DNA from: Microcaldota archaeon
GTDB lineage: Archaea; Micrarchaeota; Micrarchaeia; Norongarragalinales; UBA10210
Direction of reading: 5' to 3'
NCBI GenBank assembly: GCA_013331595.1
Contig: DUGE01000033.1
Coordinates: 1-5,302, forward strand
Length of the DNA: 5,302 bases
Shown: positions 1-4,393 of the stretch, piece after piece
Position numbering within the stretch: position 1 is the stretch's first letter
How the letters are laid out: each line of letters opens with the position of its first letter
Made by a program: the position numbers and the translations under genes
Notes under the pieces: model-generated
Seen by the model: the letters and a program-made list of their open reading frames with translations, nothing else
The model's database searches: none
What the model was told of the DNA's origin: nothing

Positions 1-60
1 GTCAACGACAACCTCAACCTATTGAAAGCATTAACCCGACTTTTTCAACAAAGCCAGTGA
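1..60 (+). CDS. Possible C-terminal tail of an upstream gene (partial)
   Basis: Frame 1 is open from the left edge to a TGA at 58-60 and gives a 19-residue tail ending LLKALTRLFQQSQ. It has the leucine spacing of an amphipathic helix and looks more protein-like than the competing frame 3 reading, which is rich in Gln, Pro, Ser and Thr. Its stop overlaps the GTG of the next gene in a GTGA arrangement, a common sign of translational coupling in compact prokaryotic operons. The fragment is too short to assign a family. The alternative is that this stretch belongs to a longer version of the next gene, because frame 3 is also open to the window edge. Confidence 0.4.
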   Translation, partial: VNDNLNLLKALTRLFQQSQ

Positions 61-548
61 AAAAAGGGCATAAAGTCGGCTTTGAAATAGGGAAAGAATG
101 GCTTGCAGAAATCATGGACCCGGAGTATATGGGATTACACAATATGGCCCAGTTCATATGGGGCCTAAGGCAGCAAGAGGCAGAAATCATACCAATTGAA
201 GATGAAAAACGCCACTACAAACAAGGCAAAGTGATTGAAAAACGAGTACTAAGCCCATTAGACAGGAAACTTGATAAAAAATACAATAAAATTACATTCC
301 AACGGTCGGTAGTGCATGCAATCAATTCATTGAAAAATGATGTCGACGTAATCGTGGTTGGGCAAAATCACGCAGTTCATATTGCAGAACTCTTGAAGCG
401 AGCTGGCTATGAAGTGGAATTGAACGTAAACAGGCAGTTTCAAAAGGAAAACCAACGACTGCAAGAAAAAGCCAGTAAAGACCCTGTGTTTAACAGGCGA
501 TTAAACCGGCTTGCTGAATTCATAAACAGAAAGGCAAACTCCGCTTGA
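57..548 (+). CDS. Hypothetical protein, 163 aa, unknown function
   Basis: I do not recognise the family. From GTG at 57 the product has 163 residues, is soluble and strongly charged, and has no signal peptide or membrane segment. The most distinctive part is residues about 96-122: a hydrophobic strand (VDVIVVGQNHA), a helix (VHIAELLKRAG), then YEVEL. This strand-Gly-His-helix pattern loosely recalls the C-terminal part of TraB/ChaN-like or esterase-like alpha/beta proteins, but that is only an impression. The C-terminus (about 125-160) is a basic Arg/Lys/Gln-rich helix. The start is uncertain: GTG 57 has no clear Shine-Dalgarno site but overlaps the stop of a possible upstream gene by 4 nt, and the frame stays open to the left edge, so the gene may be 5'-truncated by the window. 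Two lines of its sequence count at about 30-35% GC, against up to 70% in adk, so its composition differs from the neighbouring housekeeping genes. It ends 80 bp before aIF2-gamma and is probably a separate transcription unit. Confidence 0.7.
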   Translation: MKKGHKVGFEIGKEWLAEIMDPEYMGLHNMAQFIWGLRQQEAEIIPIEDEKRHYKQGKVIEKRVLSPLDRKLDKKYNKITFQRSVVHAINSLKNDVDVIVVGQNHAVHIAELLKRAGYEVELNVNRQFQKENQRLQEKASKDPVFNRRLNRLAEFINRKANSA

Positions 549-575
549 AACAACGTTTTTAACTCATAGCCATCA

Positions 576-620
576 AATCCTATAAGGCGTCTTTTTGGTG
601 GCGTTTATCACTATAAAGGT
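576..620 (+). promoter_or_regulatory. Putative promoter and ribosome binding site of aIF2-gamma
   Basis: The 80-bp spacer before aIF2-gamma holds two TATA-like stretches. CTATAAGG at 580-587 would place initiation near 609 and give a leader of about 20 nt with AAGGT at 616-620, 8 nt before the ATG, as a weak Shine-Dalgarno site. TTTATC at 604-609 would instead give an almost leaderless transcript. T-runs at 556-560 and 592-596 could end transcription from the upstream gene, since archaeal termination often occurs at T-tracts. All of this is inferred from motifs, and the AT-rich context makes chance matches likely. Confidence 0.3.
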
Positions 621-628
621 TAGAAGCA

Positions 629-1843
629 ATGACTCAAGCTGAACTCAACATTGGCACGATTGGCCACGTGGACCACGGCAAAAGCACGCTAGTGCAAGCT
701 TTAACGGGAAAATTTCCGGACACGCATTCTGAAGAGTTGAAGCGCGGGATTACAATCAAGCTCGGCTACTCCCAGGCAACGTTCTACAAATGCCCCAAGT
801 GCCCAGAGCCACAATGCTATTCCACTCAACCAAAATGCCCCAATTGTGGGAGTGAAGGCACGGAACTCCGAAAAGTTTCATTTCTCGATTCGCCAGGACA
901 CGAGACGCTCATGGCAACGGTCATTGCAGCGTCAAGCATCATGGACGGCGCTTTGTTTGTAATCGCTGCTAATGAAGAGTGCCCCCAGCCGCAGACCGTC
1001 GAGCATTTGATGATTCTCGAAGCTGCAGGAATAAAGAACGTCATTGTAGTGCAGAACAAGGTTGACTTGGTTGCTGAGGAAAAAGCGAAAACGCACTACA
1101 AGCAAATCAAGGAATTCCTGAAAGGCTCACTTTTGGAAAACGCCCCGGTCATTCCCGTTGTTGCGAACGTCGGCGGAAACCTCGATGCGCTCATCCAAGC
1201 AATCCAGGAAACCATTCCCCTGCCAACAAGACCTGAGGGTCAAATCCCGCGCATGCTCGTTGCCCGCAGTTTCGACGTTAACAAGCCTGGCACGGACATT
1301 CCCAAGCTTTCTGGCGGGGTTTTGGGCGGCAGCATAGTGCAAGGGGAATTCAAGATAGGCCAGGAAATCATGATTTTGCCAGGTTCGCTGCGCATCAAGA
1401 AAAACAAGGAGCACTACGAGCCTTTGACTACGAAAATAGCCGCGCTTTTCGCGGAAAAGGAAAAGCTCACTGAAGCAAAGCCAGGAGGGCTTGTAGCAGT
1501 GGGAACGCAGCTCGACCCTGCGCTAACGCACTCCGACTCACTAGTTGGAAATGTCATCGGCCTGAAGGACTCAATGCCTCCAGTTTATTCCGAAATCACG
1601 GTTGAAATAAAGCAAATGCCGCGCCTGCTTCAAAACTTTCCCGCGGCCTTCAAGCCAAACGAGCCGCTGGTGCTCGGAGCAGGAACTGCGACGACAGTCG
1701 GCTTTGTAATCGAGCAAAAGAAGAAGGGCGTGAAAATCGTCTTGAAGAAGCCCATTTGCCTCGACAGGGAAGGCAAGCTGGCAGTATTGCGAAGGGCCGA
1801 AAACCGCTGGCGGCTTTACGGCACTGCCAAGATAGTGCAATAG
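629..1843 (+). CDS. eif2g: Translation initiation factor aIF2 subunit gamma
   Basis: This is the GTP-binding subunit of the heterotrimeric factor aIF2, which delivers initiator Met-tRNA to the small ribosomal subunit. The 404-residue length is normal for the family. The G domain shows the P-loop GHVDHGKST (residues 12-20), switch I RGITIKLGY (39-47), DSPGHE (87-92) and NKVD (143-146). A zinc-knuckle insertion follows switch I, with Cys55, Cys58, Cys70 and Cys73 plus an extra Cys63. Two beta-barrel domains follow, with the conserved ARSFDVNKPGT near 210-220 and the C-terminal RRAENRWRLYG. One oddity is that the G5 loop, usually a Ser-Ala pair, reads VVAN (177-180). The ATG at 629 places the NIGTIGHVDHGKS strand correctly near the N-terminus. 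In archaea this gene often heads a cluster with a PIN nuclease, rpoE and spt4; here adk follows after 26 bp, so the two are probably co-transcribed. Confidence 0.97.
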   Translation: MTQAELNIGTIGHVDHGKSTLVQALTGKFPDTHSEELKRGITIKLGYSQATFYKCPKCPEPQCYSTQPKCPNCGSEGTELRKVSFLDSPGHETLMATVIAASSIMDGALFVIAANEECPQPQTVEHLMILEAAGIKNVIVVQNKVDLVAEEKAKTHYKQIKEFLKGSLLENAPVIPVVANVGGNLDALIQAIQETIPLPTRPEGQIPRMLVARSFDVNKPGTDIPKLSGGVLGGSIVQGEFKIGQEIMILPGSLRIKKNKEHYEPLTTKIAALFAEKEKLTEAKPGGLVAVGTQLDPALTHSDSLVGNVIGLKDSMPPVYSEITVEIKQMPRLLQNFPAAFKPNEPLVLGAGTATTVGFVIEQKKKGVKIVLKKPICLDREGKLAVLRRAENRWRLYGTAKIVQ

Positions 1844-1856
1844 GCACACGAATTTT

Positions 1857-1862
1857 GGTGAG
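1857..1862 (+). promoter_or_regulatory. Shine-Dalgarno site deciding the adk start
   Basis: GGTGAG lies 7 nt before ATG 1870 and matches the archaeal anti-Shine-Dalgarno tail of 16S rRNA. It favours that ATG over longer in-frame readings that would start inside aIF2-gamma, and over the GTG at 1858, which is part of the site itself. Confidence 0.7.
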
Positions 1863-1869
1863 AGAACCC

Positions 1870-2505
1870 ATGCGTCTTGTTTTACTCGGACCGCCCGGAA
1901 GCGGGAAAGGAACGCTCGGAAACACATTGGCTAAGAGCAAGGGCGTGCCCCACTTGAGCACTGGGGACATGCTGAGGCAGGAGATTGCCGACGAAACCCC
2001 GCTCGGAAAAAAGATAGCACCCATAGTCAACAGCGGCAAGCTCATTTCCGACGACATGATTATTGAAGTCATCAAAAACCGTTTGGGCCACGACGACTGC
2101 CAGGAGGGCTTCGTGCTCGACGGCTTTCCCCGCACGCCTGCCCAGGCCGTGGCTTTCGACGCAATGCTTTCAGGCTTGAACCTCGAGCTCGACGCGGTGC
2201 TTTTGCTCACTGCGTCTAAAGAGGAAATAATCCGCAGGCTTTCCGGACGCAGGCTATGCAGCCAGTGCGGGACGATTTACGCCGTCGGTTACACGAAAGC
2301 CGTTTGCGAAAAGTGCGGCGGGCGCCTGGGCGTGAGGCAGGACGACAAGCCCGACGTTGTTAAGCATAGGCTCGAGGTTTACGAAAAGCAAACCGCGCCC
2401 CTCGTCGACTACTATCGCGAGAAAGACTTGATTCTCGAATTGAATGGCGAGCAATCGCCGGACAAGGTCTTGAAAGACGTCCTAGCAGTCTTGAAATACG
2501 ACTAA
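1870..2505 (+). CDS. adk: Adenylate kinase, zinc-LID (bacterial-type) form
   Basis: It catalyses ATP + AMP = 2 ADP in the cytoplasm and so balances the adenylate pool. The 211-residue protein has the P-loop GPPGSGKGT (7-15), the AMP-binding STGDMLR (30-36), DGFPRT (84-89), and the arginine-containing GRR at the LID entrance (126-128). The LID domain (about 127-160) carries four cysteines, Cys130-X2-Cys133 and Cys146-X2-Cys149, the zinc-binding pattern of long-form adenylate kinases, and is followed by RQDD and HRLEVY. This is the monomeric long form known mainly from bacteria, not the short trimeric AdkA of many archaea. The frame is open upstream into aIF2-gamma, but the start at 1870 is supported by the Shine-Dalgarno site and by MRLVLLGPPGSGKG matching the family N-terminus. 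It ends with TAA followed at once by TAG. Its position between aIF2-gamma and the PIN gene departs from the usual archaeal order and suggests insertion or local rearrangement. Confidence 0.96.
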   Translation: MRLVLLGPPGSGKGTLGNTLAKSKGVPHLSTGDMLRQEIADETPLGKKIAPIVNSGKLISDDMIIEVIKNRLGHDDCQEGFVLDGFPRTPAQAVAFDAMLSGLNLELDAVLLLTASKEEIIRRLSGRRLCSQCGTIYAVGYTKAVCEKCGGRLGVRQDDKPDVVKHRLEVYEKQTAPLVDYYREKDLILELNGEQSPDKVLKDVLAVLKYD

Positions 2506-2524
2506 TAGTTTAAAATCAAACGTG

Positions 2525-2540
2525 GGCAAGAAATTTATCC
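2525..2540 (+). promoter_or_regulatory. Putative promoter for the leader RNA and tRNA-Lys
   Basis: AAATTTATCC at 2531-2540, preceded by the purine-rich GGGCAAG, resembles an archaeal BRE/TATA pair. Initiation about 25 bp downstream would fall near 2560, just before the first hairpin arm. A second candidate, TTTAAAA at 2509-2515, lies closer to the adk stop. If the 2531 box is used, the transcript has about 115 nt of leader before tRNA-Lys. The evidence is motif only. Confidence 0.45.
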
Positions 2541-2559
2541 TGTTCTTTGGAAAGTCTTA

Positions 2560-2678
2560 AGGTAGAAAGCTTTTTACAAAGGCTTTCTTTGATGAACTTC
2601 GTTGCAGAAGCGTTTTCGCTTCTGCGACGCGCCACAGAACCAAAGGTTCTGTGAGCGTCTTTGCAAAGAAAGGTTCTT
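2560..2678 (+). ncRNA. Candidate structured RNA or leader upstream of tRNA-Lys
   Basis: This stretch can fold into a compact three-way junction. P1 pairs 2583-2591 (CTTTCTTTG) with 2664-2672 (CAAAGAAAG), 9 perfect pairs. P2 pairs 2604-2612 (GCAGAAGCG) with 2617-2625 (CGCTTCTGC) around a TTTT loop. P3 pairs 2626-2630 with 2655-2659 (GACGC/GCGTC) and, beyond a small GC/A internal loop, 2633-2641 with 2645-2653 (CACAGAACC/GGTTCTGTG) around an AAA loop. P2 and P3 abut with no linker and could stack. A competing hairpin pairs AGAAAGC (2564-2570) with GCTTTCT (2582-2588), which uses the 5' strand of P1, so the two are exclusive. It has no coding frame and I recognise no known RNA family. It may be an independent RNA, a processed tRNA leader, or a dispersed palindromic repeat. 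Confidence 0.4.
2637..2649. repeat. Palindromic 13-mer GAACCAAAGGTTC, copy 1
   Basis: GAACCAAAGGTTC forms the top of the P3 hairpin, extended to 9 bp by flanking CACA/TGTG. The same 13 bases recur at 2764-2776 on the other side of tRNA-Lys within a hairpin whose flanks differ (GAGGAG/CTCCTC). The shared core with different but still complementary flanks argues against a simple duplication. Confidence 0.7.
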
Positions 2679-2753
2679 GGGCTCGTAGCTCAGCTTGGCT
2701 AGAGCGCCTGGCTTTTAACCAGGCGGCCGTGGGTTCAAATCCCGCCGAGCCCG
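2679..2753 (+). tRNA. tRNA-Lys (anticodon UUU)
   Basis: A full cloverleaf can be drawn. The acceptor stem GGGCTCG (2679-2685) pairs with CGAGCCC (2746-2752), with G2753 as discriminator. The D arm is GCTC/GAGC (2688-2691/2702-2705) with GG in the loop. The anticodon stem CCTGG/CCAGG (2707-2711/2719-2723) closes the loop CTTTTAA, giving anticodon TTT at 2714-2716. The variable loop has 5 nt and the T arm GTGGG/CCCGC has the loop TTCAAAT. There is no intron, and CCA is not encoded (the DNA continues GCTA), so CCA must be added by the nucleotidyltransferase. It decodes AAA and AAG lysine codons. As an ANN-reading tRNA it is a t6A substrate, the modification made with Kae1, encoded at the right edge. 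Confidence 0.97.
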
Positions 2754-2756
2754 CTA

Positions 2757-2800
2757 GGAGGAGGAACCAAAGGTTCCTCCTCTCTACACCTCTTCCTTTT
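2757..2800 (+). terminator. Strong hairpin plus pyrimidine tract after tRNA-Lys
   Basis: GAGGAGGAACC (2758-2768) pairs perfectly with GGTTCCTCCTC (2772-2782) around an AAA loop, 11 bp plus a G-T pair at the base. A pyrimidine-rich tail ending CCTTTT (to 2800) follows. It begins 3 nt after the tRNA discriminator, so it may mark the 3' end of the tRNA transcript or be a processing signal. Archaeal termination does not usually need hairpins, and there is no clear new promoter before the PIN gene 14 bp further on, so read-through into that gene is possible. Confidence 0.4.
2764..2776. repeat. Palindromic 13-mer GAACCAAAGGTTC, copy 2
   Basis: This copy is identical to that at 2637-2649 and forms the apex of the hairpin directly after tRNA-Lys. 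A partial copy, AAAGGTTC, also occurs at 2669-2676 just before the tRNA, so GGTTC is available at three places to pair with either GAACC. Confidence 0.7.
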
Positions 2801-2813
2801 GAAAGTTGGTTTG

Positions 2814-3161
2814 ATGAAAATTTTGGTTGATACGAACATCTTGCTCGCGCTGGTTGAGGCGCGGGTGGACATCGTGGCCCTTGCGCAGGACGTTTTTCCC
2901 GAAGCCGGGTTTTGCGTCATGAGGCAGACCATCGAGGAAATCAAGGCAAAACGCCCCACTGCCCTAATGCTGATTGAAGGCTATCTTGCGAAAAACAAGT
3001 TCAGCACAATCCCAGGCCAGGGAAAGGCCGACGACCTGATTTTGCAGTGGGCCTCGCGGGAAGGCGCTGCGGTCGCAACCCTCGATTTTGCGTTGAAAAA
3101 AAGGTTAAAAAAGGCGGGCGTGCAAGTAATTTCTGTTAAAAACAACAAGCTAATTCTCTAG
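2814..3161 (+). CDS. PIN-domain ribonuclease, Fcf1/VapC-like
   Basis: This is a 115-residue single PIN domain, a metal-dependent RNA-cleaving fold. The acidic active-site residues are visible: Asp6 in LVDTNILL, Glu41/Glu42 in TIEEIK, Asp73/Asp74 in GKADDLIL and Asp91 in TLDFALKKRLKKAG. The TxDxxLxxRLxxxG ending is typical of archaeal Fcf1-like proteins, relatives of the eukaryotic 18S rRNA processing nuclease Fcf1/Utp24. Its place next to aIF2-gamma and rpoE supports that group over a toxin, and no antitoxin-like gene lies beside it. The real target (pre-rRNA or other RNA) is inferred only. ATG 2814 is chosen because it puts the first strand at residues 2-5 as in the family; TTG codons at 2799 and 2811 would add five or one residue. 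The Shine-Dalgarno site is weak (GGT at 2808). It is probably co-transcribed with tRNA-Lys, as no TATA box is evident between them. Confidence 0.88.
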   Translation: MKILVDTNILLALVEARVDIVALAQDVFPEAGFCVMRQTIEEIKAKRPTALMLIEGYLAKNKFSTIPGQGKADDLILQWASREGAAVATLDFALKKRLKKAGVQVISVKNNKLIL

Positions 3162-3162
3162 C

Positions 3163-3200
3163 GTTTTACCTTTAAAACACGGATTAGCAAGTCAATTAGT
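3163..3200 (+). promoter_or_regulatory. Putative promoter of the rpoE-spt4-rps operon
   Basis: TTTAAA at 3171-3176, just after the PIN gene stop, could be a TATA box with initiation near 3200, leaving an 80-nt leader before rpoE. It lies in a small inverted repeat, GTTTTA/TAAAAC (3163-3168/3173-3178). A second AT-rich candidate, AATATGA near 3211-3217, would start transcription close to 3240, right at the downstream hairpin. I cannot choose between them from sequence. Confidence 0.3.
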
Positions 3201-3241
3201 TTTTCAAACACAATATGATTCTTAACTAAGGAAAGAGGTTA

Positions 3242-3270
3242 CCAAGGAGAAAACCTTGGTTTTCTCCTGG
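3242..3270 (+). promoter_or_regulatory. Long inverted repeat / hairpin next to the rpoE ribosome binding site
   Basis: GGAGAAAACC (3246-3255) and GGTTTTCTCC (3258-3267) form a 10-bp inverted repeat with a TT centre, extended by CCA (3242-3244) and TGG (3268-3270) after one bulged A. As RNA it gives a 9-bp stem with a CTTG loop plus 3 outer pairs. An exclusive alternative pairs ACCAAGG (3241-3247) with CCTTGGT (3254-3260). The repeat ends directly before the Shine-Dalgarno site GGTGGT (3271-3276) of rpoE. It could act as an operator on DNA or as an RNA element controlling translation. Its AACC-TT-GGTT core resembles the hairpins around tRNA-Lys. Confidence 0.5.
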
Positions 3271-3281
3271 GGTGGTATTCC

Positions 3282-3848
3282 TTGTACAAACTTGTTACCG
3301 TGGAGCAAACAGTCCGCATTCCCCCGAACTTGTTCGGGATGAAAATGCAGGACGCGGCGCTCACCATACTCAGGGAGCAATTCGAAAGGACGGTGGATAA
3401 GGAACTCGGCATCATCGTCAGCCTGCACAATGCCGAGCTGAAAAGCAAAGGCAGGGTGCTGCAGGGTGACGGAGCGGCATATTTTGACGTTAATTTCGAC
3501 GCGCTCGTATTCCAGCCTGAAATCAACGAAGTGGTTGACGGCGAGGTGAGCGAAATCGTCGAGTTCGGCGCTTTCGTGCGCATCGGCCCGGTTGACGGCC
3601 TGATTCACGTTTCGCAAATCGCCAACGACTTCTTCAGCTTCGACAAGCGCACGGGCAACCTCGTCGGCCGCGAGAGCAAGAAGAGCGTTAAGAAGGGCGA
3701 CAAGATTCGCGCGAAAATAGCGACCGTGAGCCTGAAGGACACGATTGCGGCAAGCAAGATTGCCTTGACAAGCAGGCCCGAAGGAATGGGCGAGCGCAAG
3801 AAGCGCGGCCCGGGCGAAAGGGCGGTCAAGGAAAGAAAACGCGGGTAA
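3282..3848 (+). CDS. rpoE: RNA polymerase subunit Rpo7 (RpoE, E')
   Basis: This is the archaeal counterpart of eukaryotic Rpb7, part of the Rpo4/Rpo7 stalk that binds emerging RNA and helps open-complex formation. The 188 residues match the family length. The N-terminal tip domain (about 1-80) opens MYKLVTVEQTVRIPP and contains QGDGAAYFDVNFDALVF (61-77). The C-terminal S1/OB RNA-binding domain (about 84-165) has DGEVSEIVEFGAFVRIGP followed by VDGLIHVSQI. The last 20 residues are strongly basic (ERKKRGPGERAVKERKRG), probably a disordered RNA- or DNA-contacting tail. The start is TTG: it gives the family N-terminus exactly and is preceded by GGTGGT with 5 nt spacing, and no ATG fits. It heads the group rpoE, spt4, rps24e and rps27ae. 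Its stop is doubled (TAATAA), and spt4 follows after 18 bp. Confidence 0.96.
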   Translation: MYKLVTVEQTVRIPPNLFGMKMQDAALTILREQFERTVDKELGIIVSLHNAELKSKGRVLQGDGAAYFDVNFDALVFQPEINEVVDGEVSEIVEFGAFVRIGPVDGLIHVSQIANDFFSFDKRTGNLVGRESKKSVKKGDKIRAKIATVSLKDTIAASKIALTSRPEGMGERKKRGPGERAVKERKRG

Positions 3849-3853
3849 TAACT

Positions 3854-3859
3854 AAGGTG
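3854..3859 (+). promoter_or_regulatory. Shine-Dalgarno site deciding the spt4 start
   Basis: AAGGTG is 7 nt before ATG 3867. The in-frame TTG at 3861 is only 1 nt after the site and would add two residues, so the ATG is preferred. Confidence 0.6.
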
Positions 3860-3866
3860 TTTGACA

Positions 3867-4049
3867 ATGGAAAAAGCATGCAAGAGCTGCAGGAAAATAG
3901 TTGACGGCGACGTCTGCCCGGCATGCGGCTCCACAACGCTCACAAAAACATTCGAGGGCTATATCGTCGTCCTTAACCCGGAAAACTCGCAAGTGTGCAG
4001 CGTCATTAATGCTAAAGTTCCCGGAAAATATGCTTTGAAAATAAAGTGA
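3867..4049 (+). CDS. spt4: Transcription elongation factor Spt4 (RpoE'')
   Basis: Spt4 is a small zinc protein that binds the NGN domain of Spt5 (NusG), and the pair clamps RNA polymerase during elongation. The product has 60 residues, normal for archaeal Spt4. Four cysteines in two pairs, Cys5-X2-Cys8 and Cys17-X2-Cys20, form the zinc ribbon. The following segment, including TLTKTFEGYIVVLNPENSQV and ending VPGKYALKIK, matches the beta-sheet that contacts Spt5. It lies directly after rpoE, as in many archaea, where this gene was once called rpoE2. In many euryarchaea a DUF359 gene follows; here rps24e comes next after a 40-bp spacer that has no gene. Confidence 0.95.
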   Translation: MEKACKSCRKIVDGDVCPACGSTTLTKTFEGYIVVLNPENSQVCSVINAKVPGKYALKIK

Positions 4050-4089
4050 ACGCACGGGCGAAAAAGAAAAAACAGAGAAGTGGTTTTGA

Positions 4090-4377
4090 ATGAACGTTTT
4101 GAACGAAAATGAAAACAAGCTTTTGGACAGGACTGAAGTCGTTGCTGAATTCGACACGCCAACCGGAACAATTTCCCGAAGCCAAGTGCTCCAGGAACTG
4201 AAGAAGAAATACTCCGGCGAAATCGTGCTCGTGAAAATAACGCAGAAGTTCGGCGAGAACAAGAGCACTGCGGAAGCGCGGGTTTATTCCGACGCGGAAA
4301 AGGCTAAAATTGCCGAGCCGGAATGGCGTTTCAAGCGCGGCATGCCCAAAGACACGGGCAAGGCGCAGAAAGCATAG
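4090..4377 (+). CDS. rps24e: Small ribosomal subunit protein eS24
   Basis: This is an archaeal/eukaryotic-specific protein of the small ribosomal subunit. The 95 residues match the usual length of about 95-100. Family features are the start MNVLNENENKLLDRTEV (matching the enNpLLnRkE pattern), SRSQVLQELKKKY, the conserved core VLVKITQKFGENKSTAEARVY (47-67), and EPEWRFKRG near the C-terminus. The C-terminal tail is Lys-rich. ATG 4090 is preceded by GTGGTT (4080-4085) as a modest Shine-Dalgarno site. It is followed 16 bp later by rps27ae, its usual partner. An open frame overlapping 4323-4622 is only a shifted reading across these two genes. Confidence 0.95.
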   Translation: MNVLNENENKLLDRTEVVAEFDTPTGTISRSQVLQELKKKYSGEIVLVKITQKFGENKSTAEARVYSDAEKAKIAEPEWRFKRGMPKDTGKAQKA

Positions 4378-4393
4378 AGAGGCGTGATTCAAA

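Noticed and set aside
1756..1869. N-terminal extension of adenylate kinase into aIF2-gamma
   Set aside because: It overlaps the certain aIF2-gamma C-terminus and adds no family sequence, and the Shine-Dalgarno site points to ATG 1870.
1650..2210. Minus-strand open frame of 186 codons opposite aIF2-gamma and adk
   Set aside because: It is antisense to two well-supported genes, rich in Ser, Pro and Arg as expected of a shadow frame, with no recognisable domain.
2590..2595. TGATGA, resembling the C box of a C/D guide RNA
   Set aside because: No CTGA D box at suitable spacing and no C'/D' pair was found; the bases are better explained as the end of the P1 helix.
2604..2636. Hairpin followed by ACA, resembling an H/ACA guide RNA
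   Set aside because: The stem is perfectly paired with no pseudouridylation pocket or kink-turn, and the ACA lies within the next stem.
2560..2782. CRISPR array or an insertion sequence around the tRNA
   Set aside because: There is no regular repeat-spacer pattern, no transposase, and no target-site duplication; only short hairpins with a shared core are seen.
2814..3161. VapBC-type toxin-antitoxin system
   Set aside because: The PIN protein has no adjacent small antitoxin gene, and its sequence pattern and neighbours fit the conserved Fcf1-like gene of this cluster.
3222..4392. Several long minus-strand open frames opposite rpoE, spt4 and rps24e
   Set aside because: They overlap each other and real genes, have compositions typical of reverse-complement readings (Phe, Ser and Leu rich), and show no motifs.
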